Position numbers and translations under genes: made by a program
Origin: Labia minor
Taxonomy: Eukaryota; Arthropoda; Insecta; Dermaptera; Spongiphoridae
Direction: 5' to 3'
Length of the DNA stretch: 64,000 bases
Assembly: GCA_963082975.1 (NCBI GenBank)
Contig: OY720348.1
Coordinates: forward strand, 68,907,719 to 68,971,718
The notes under the pieces: model-generated
Databases searched by the model: none
What the model saw: only the letters and a program-made list of their open reading frames with translations
What the model was told of the DNA's origin: nothing
Shown here: one piece after another, positions 59,350 through 64,000 of the stretch
Numbering within the stretch: the first letter of the stretch is position 1
How the letters are laid out: every line of letters starts with the position of its first letter

Positions 59350-59905
59350 CATATCTTATCTTATTATACTAGCAAAAATTGTATATATATATATATATTC
59401 GTATTTTTGAAATATTAAATTGCTCGAAGGATTTTTTTGAATTTCACACGAAAGATAATATTTATAAAGAAAAATCAATCTGTATTGGTTTCAGCCTTGG
59501 GGAAAATCATCTTTATGAGTTTTTTCTAAATTTAAAATACTAAATTTAAATGACGTCAGTCAACCCTTCTTTAAATACAAAATATTATAAATATAAATAA
59601 AATAAAATTAAAAATATTTATTTTAATAATATTTTGTAATAAAATTAAAAATATTTATTTTAATAAAATTTTGTAATCAAATTACGAAATATATATTATG
59701 TTATATCCACATGCCATACTTTTCTGTCTTTCGGTGCATTAATATGTACGTTTAAGGGCTCTATGTTTTATGGGTATTTTTTTATTAATTTATGTTCTTT
59801 TAAATTATTTGAAATTGTTTCATATATTTTGTCGGTTATTTATTTTAAATTAAATAATCTTAATCTTAAATATTCATAGTTCATAAGGAATCATTTTTAT
59901 AAAAT
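59350..59905 (+). mobile_element. Family D element, copy 4
   Basis: GTATTGGTTTCAGCCTTGGG, AAATGACGTCAGTCAACCC (the TGACGTCA block shared with family B), TATGTTATATCCACATGCCA and CTTTCGGTGCATTAATATG in order. A 40-bp AAAATTAAAAATATTTATTT unit is duplicated at 59610 and 59644. Confidence 0.82.
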
Positions 59906-59936
59906 TATATGTAATAAAATAAACAATTATAAAATG

Positions 59937-59978
<42 letters not shown>

Positions 59979-59994
59979 CGAAATAAGCAGATTA

Positions 59995-60108
59995 TGCGGC
60001 AAGGGACGTGAGGGAGTTAGAAGAAAGTGAGAGTTGGATGGGGTGGCTCAGGATAGGGATGTTTGAAGGTTTGTGGTTGCTGCGGCCAAGACCTTTCGAG
60101 TCTCGTAG
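59995..60108 (+). pseudogene. LINE ORF2 C-terminal tail, copy 5
   Basis: GGGACGTGAGGGAGTTAGAA onward corresponds to GRDVRELEESESWM, with frame changes to GDV.R.VVAAAKTFRVS-like sequence, as in the 11100-11217 tail. Followed by (CA)/(TA)-rich sequence. Confidence 0.65.
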
Positions 60109-60289
60109 TCACACACATATATACGCACATATATACGTATATTGTATGTCAAAGTGCTTTGAGAGTAGAGGGCTCGGCCTCCCACTCCCCCTTATTTCAT
60201 TTTGATTCCATTCCCTCTTTCTTTCTCTCACTGTTATCAAGAAGTTACTCATTCAGTAAATAGAATTTGGAAATTGTATTCCAATGTAT

Positions 60290-60485
60290 TTTAATAATTG
60301 GATGTGACTGCCCCTTGGCAAATGAAGGGCGTTAATGATCATAAATATTTGCAGTGAGTAACCCTTCCTACAAATGATCAGGGTTGAAAGCCCTGGCTAA
60401 CGAAGCCAATAGGCCCGTATCTAGAAGCAAATGTTCCAGCCCGTATGCAACATCACGAGATGGTCACGTGCGCCGCCACATTTCT
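60290..60485. promoter_or_regulatory. GC-richer non-repetitive island 11, candidate regulatory DNA
   Basis: Contains GTTAATGATCATAAATATTT GCAG with a forkhead-like TAAATATTTG at 60342-60351, CACGTGCGCC and CACGAGATGGTCACG. Single copy here. Confidence 0.35.
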
Positions 60486-61965
60486 TTTCATGGAATATTC
60501 AATTATTAGTTCAGGGATAGTGACATAGGAAAAGTCATTGATTCATAAACAATAATGGAAGAGACCTCCATCATATAAAAATTGTCTTAAAATCCACGCA
60601 TGAAGTCCTTTTTAAAGGAAACATAGGTTTATAATTAAAAATGTTTATACATCAAAAATGTAAAGTGGAGTTAGCATATTGGGTAAATGGTTTTCATTGT
60701 TTTGATGGCAGATATAAAGATTAACAAAAGATAAACAATAGATGAGAGAAAAATAAAAATAATATATTAAAATTTGTCAAATAAATATTATGTAAACTAA
60801 AATTAAACTTAAAAAATATAAAATATAATAAAAATAATTTTTAATTAAGTATTAGTATTAAGTTACTGCAGTTCCTTACAAATGATAGAAAAAAGGATTT
60901 TGTGAAATATGAATTTTTTCTGAAAAAAATAACAAAATTATAAAATTTATCAATGTAGAAGTAATTATTATTGAAACTTTACTTAACTAAAAATAAAATA
61001 TTTTAAATTTCAATTCATAAATCTATTTGTATAAATAAATAAATACTTAATAGGATTTATATACAAATATAGATTATCTTTAATACATTAAAAGACTAAT
61101 TTTCAAATTGGAATAGATGAGAAGATGAACAAAAGTGTAATTTAATATAAATAAATATTTAATTAGAAATTAAATTACATTTAAAAAGGAATGAATGTTT
61201 CTAAAATGCATTCCGAAATAACATGTGGGATGAATTGAATTGTTTTATTTTGCTTCACTGAAACTAAAAAAAACTATAAAATATGCATGTAATAAATATG
61301 AAATAAAATAAAAATGAAGCCTTAATCATTATTATATTATTGTAAATATAATATAAATAAATAAATAAGTATTTCTTTCACCATTGATAAAAATTAAATT
61401 TTTTTTACCTATCTTGACGTTTCATGAATAACACCATCCATTCTCTTATTACTATTTCAATATAAGTATACTTCTATGATTGAATATAGGTAATAAATAG
61501 ATCTTTATAAATATCTGCAAATCCATAAAATTTACTTTTTAGTATATGACCAATAAATATTTATATAAATCGCGACTTTGATTAACTGGTGCTTTCTTTA
61601 ATATGTTCAGAGAACCTGTCCATGCCTGTCTGTCAAAGAATATAAAAATATGAATTATTATAATTATTCAAATATATATATATTCATTTCATTTATTATA
61701 TTTATTTTTTAATTTTAGAAGTGAGAAATTATTCCAAAATATATTCAATTAATTTTTTTTTAAATATAACTTAAAGAAATGAAAGATCATATGCATTTAG
61801 AATATATACGTATATATTTATATAATATAAACAGAAGAAGAAAAAACCAAAATCATAAGTGATATTATCCAACATTGATATATAGATCGATTTTTCTGTT
61901 CAAAAATCCCAATATAGATATGTTTTAAAGAAATCATCAAGACCTTTTCCACGTTAAGAAAGATC

Positions 61966-61996
<31 letters not shown>

Positions 61997-62523
61997 GGAT
62001 ATATATTTACAATTTTTCTAGTTTATAGGAATAGATAGAGAAGAGAATAGAAGAAAAGAGAAATGAAATAATCAATAGATTATCAATAAATTCGGACTAT
62101 AATAATATTTAATTAATAACATTTTCCTTAAAATTCTAACAAAATAAAAAAAAATAGTGAGAATTAATTATATAATAAAAATTATAAATCTGAGATACAA
62201 AATCAACAAATTAATAAAAAGATAATCTATGAATTGGCGGATGAGGATAGAATAATAAATGAAATTTCTGTTTTATATTCTCTAACCAATACATAAATGA
62301 TTTTATAATATAGATATAAATATGTATTAGTTTTTATATAGAAAAAGAATTTTTTTTAAATAATAAAAAAAGTAATAAATGAGAATTAAAGAGAATTTTT
62401 AAGCATTGAAGCTAAAAAATAAATCTAACTTTGACTGGAGAGTTAAAAAAATATAAAAGGGAATCAATTAAAATTCATAGCAATTAAATATGTAATACAT
62501 ACAATATCTAATAAAACAATGCT

Positions 62524-62564
<41 letters not shown>

Positions 62565-63407
62565 TTTTTGATAAAAAAATATATGAGGAATGTGAATATG
62601 TATATTGATAAAATAATTTGTATTTTAAATGAGTTTTAACAGAAGTATAAACTCATTAAAGTAGTTAAGAAAATAAACAATTTTAAATGATCGTCTTTAA
62701 AACCATAAAATCAATGAGCTTTATATTACACCTATCAATAATTTTCTTTAAATTATACATTTTTACTTACTCATTGGTATTTCTTAATTAATGAATATAC
62801 AAATAGAAATAGATGAAAACTTATCAATATTCTTATTTGTGCCAATGATCCGTTGCTTAACAAATGAATGTATGACAAGAAGTTGAAGGTAAATTCATTC
62901 TTTCATTCATGAGAAACAAATTCATTATGTGTATTAAATAAAAATCAATAATATATGGTTGAAACCTTAATCTAAGGAGTAATTAATATATAATACAATA
63001 TGATTTATTATAAATTTTTATCTTCGAATATAATATTCAAAAATAAATCATGAATAAAAAATTAAAAATTAAATAAAAAAACGCAAATAACACAGAGAGC
63101 ATTACATGGATTTTTCAAATTGGTACATATACATACCTCAGCATATTAAAATAAACAACATTATATAATTGGAGTGTTTAATATATTAATATTATTACTA
63201 TTATTTTATTATAATGAAACATAATTTCATATAATATCTGGAAAATGATTTATAAAATTTTATCAAAGAGAAGAGAATAGATTAAAAAAAAATTGAGTAT
63301 AAATTAATTATGATCAAGGAGCTTTATCAAATTCTATTAAAAATCCCAAATGAGGTAATTCACGTATAGTAAAAATTGACACACACATCTATGTTTTTTT
63401 TATCTTG
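60486..63407. other. AT-rich DNA, no gene recognised
   Basis: Very AT-rich with (TA)n at 61970-61995 and 62531-62562. Some motifs recur loosely across 61.4-63.8 kb (ATAAAAAT..GAATTATTATAATTATT-CAAATATATAT at ~61650 and ~63700), hinting at a diverged tandem array. Confidence 0.55.
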
Positions 63408-64000
63408 AATGCAAAAATACATTTATACTTAATTTTAAAAATAAAAATAAAATTAAATGAATTCATACCTGGTTCATTAAGCTGCTGTTTGATTCTGATT
63501 GGAAAATTTATTTTGATTCTAAATAATATAGATTTAAAATTGTTTGGGATTATTACCGAGATTCTCCATAGTATTTTTACAGATTCTTGTTATCAATAAA
63601 TATATTTAAAAAATAGAAATTAATACTCGATATTTGTGAAAAGCTATGTAGACGCCACCTTCGTTTCAAAGAGAATTTATCTGTGCTTACCCATCAATGA
63701 ATATAAAAATTTTAATTATATTAATTCCCACAATTATTCAAATATATATAAATTTTTATTTAAATTTTTACCTTTCACTCTTTCATAAATTTAATTTATA
63801 TTATATCTATATTTATAAATATTTATGTAACTTTATATATCTGTAAATGTATATTTATAAAAAAAACATTTAGACAAACGAACAGATCGCAATGTAAAAT
63901 AGTTTGGAAGAGATATAATTGAATACGAGGAGACGAGAACTTGCTGCTTAATGCAAAAATACATTTATACTTAATTTTAAAAATAAAAATAAAATTAAAT
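63408..64000. repeat. 51-bp identical direct repeat 542 bp apart, running to the window edge
   Basis: AATGCAAAAATACATTTATA and the following 31 bp are identical at 63408-63458 and 63950-64000. The second copy is cut by the window end, so the true repeat could be longer and the unit a ~542-bp tandem repeat. Confidence 0.85.

Overview
This window is a gene-poor, very AT-rich stretch (roughly three quarters A+T by eye) of an arthropod genome, probably an insect. The evidence is one intact single-exon forkhead gene that reads as a sloppy-paired/FoxG orthologue, eukaryotic transposons of arthropod type (mariner, hAT, LINE tails, tRNA-derived SINEs), long microsatellites and a 200-N assembly gap. 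The order or species cannot be fixed from the sequence; an AT-rich hemipteran-like genome is possible but not shown.

Layout. The only convincing host gene is slp/FoxG on the minus strand at 23129-24310. It carries an N-terminal Groucho-type eh1 motif, a complete forkhead domain and a second FSxxxLL motif. It is much richer in GC than its surroundings, and its 3' side runs into the gap at 22830-23029. About 23 kb downstream and 40 kb upstream of it hold no other recognisable intact gene. Scattered through that desert are short islands of normal-complexity, GC-richer, non-repetitive DNA (5.8, 7.4, 20.1, 35.0, 37.4, 42.8, 48.0, 49.5, 53.4, 57.7 and 60.4 kb). These are the best candidates for distal regulatory DNA of the developmental gene, but none is proven.

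Most of the rest is repeats. Family A (11 or more copies) and family B (7 copies, two as inverted self-nested pairs) share one architecture: a T-run 5' edge, short subterminal inverted repeats, an internal microsatellite (TG for A, GTCY for B) and a small hairpin just inside the 3' end. This fits Helitron-associated (Helentron/HINE/DINE-1-like) non-autonomous elements. Family D is a relative of B. Family C is a MITE with TIRs reading CAGTCGTTGGCCCC. Family E is a ~90 bp TTAA-flanked palindromic MITE. Family F is a foldback element with ~124 bp arms. Six mariner copies are all dead: internally deleted, frameshifted or truncated. One lies inside a 2.2 kb hAT-type element with a perfect 8-bp target duplication. 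LINE 3' tails and two tRNA-derived SINE families complete the set.

Most unusual: (1) the B-in-B inverted composite occurs twice with identical internal junctions but different flanks, suggesting the composite moves as a unit; (2) a 1.5 kb inverted repeat (arms ~385 bp) near slp encloses a 73-codon coding-looking fragment bracketed by 24-bp direct repeats, possibly a captured host exon (tentatively CASD1-like); (3) a short B form lacks the GTCY block, and full-length B carries a ~90 bp internal duplication around that block.
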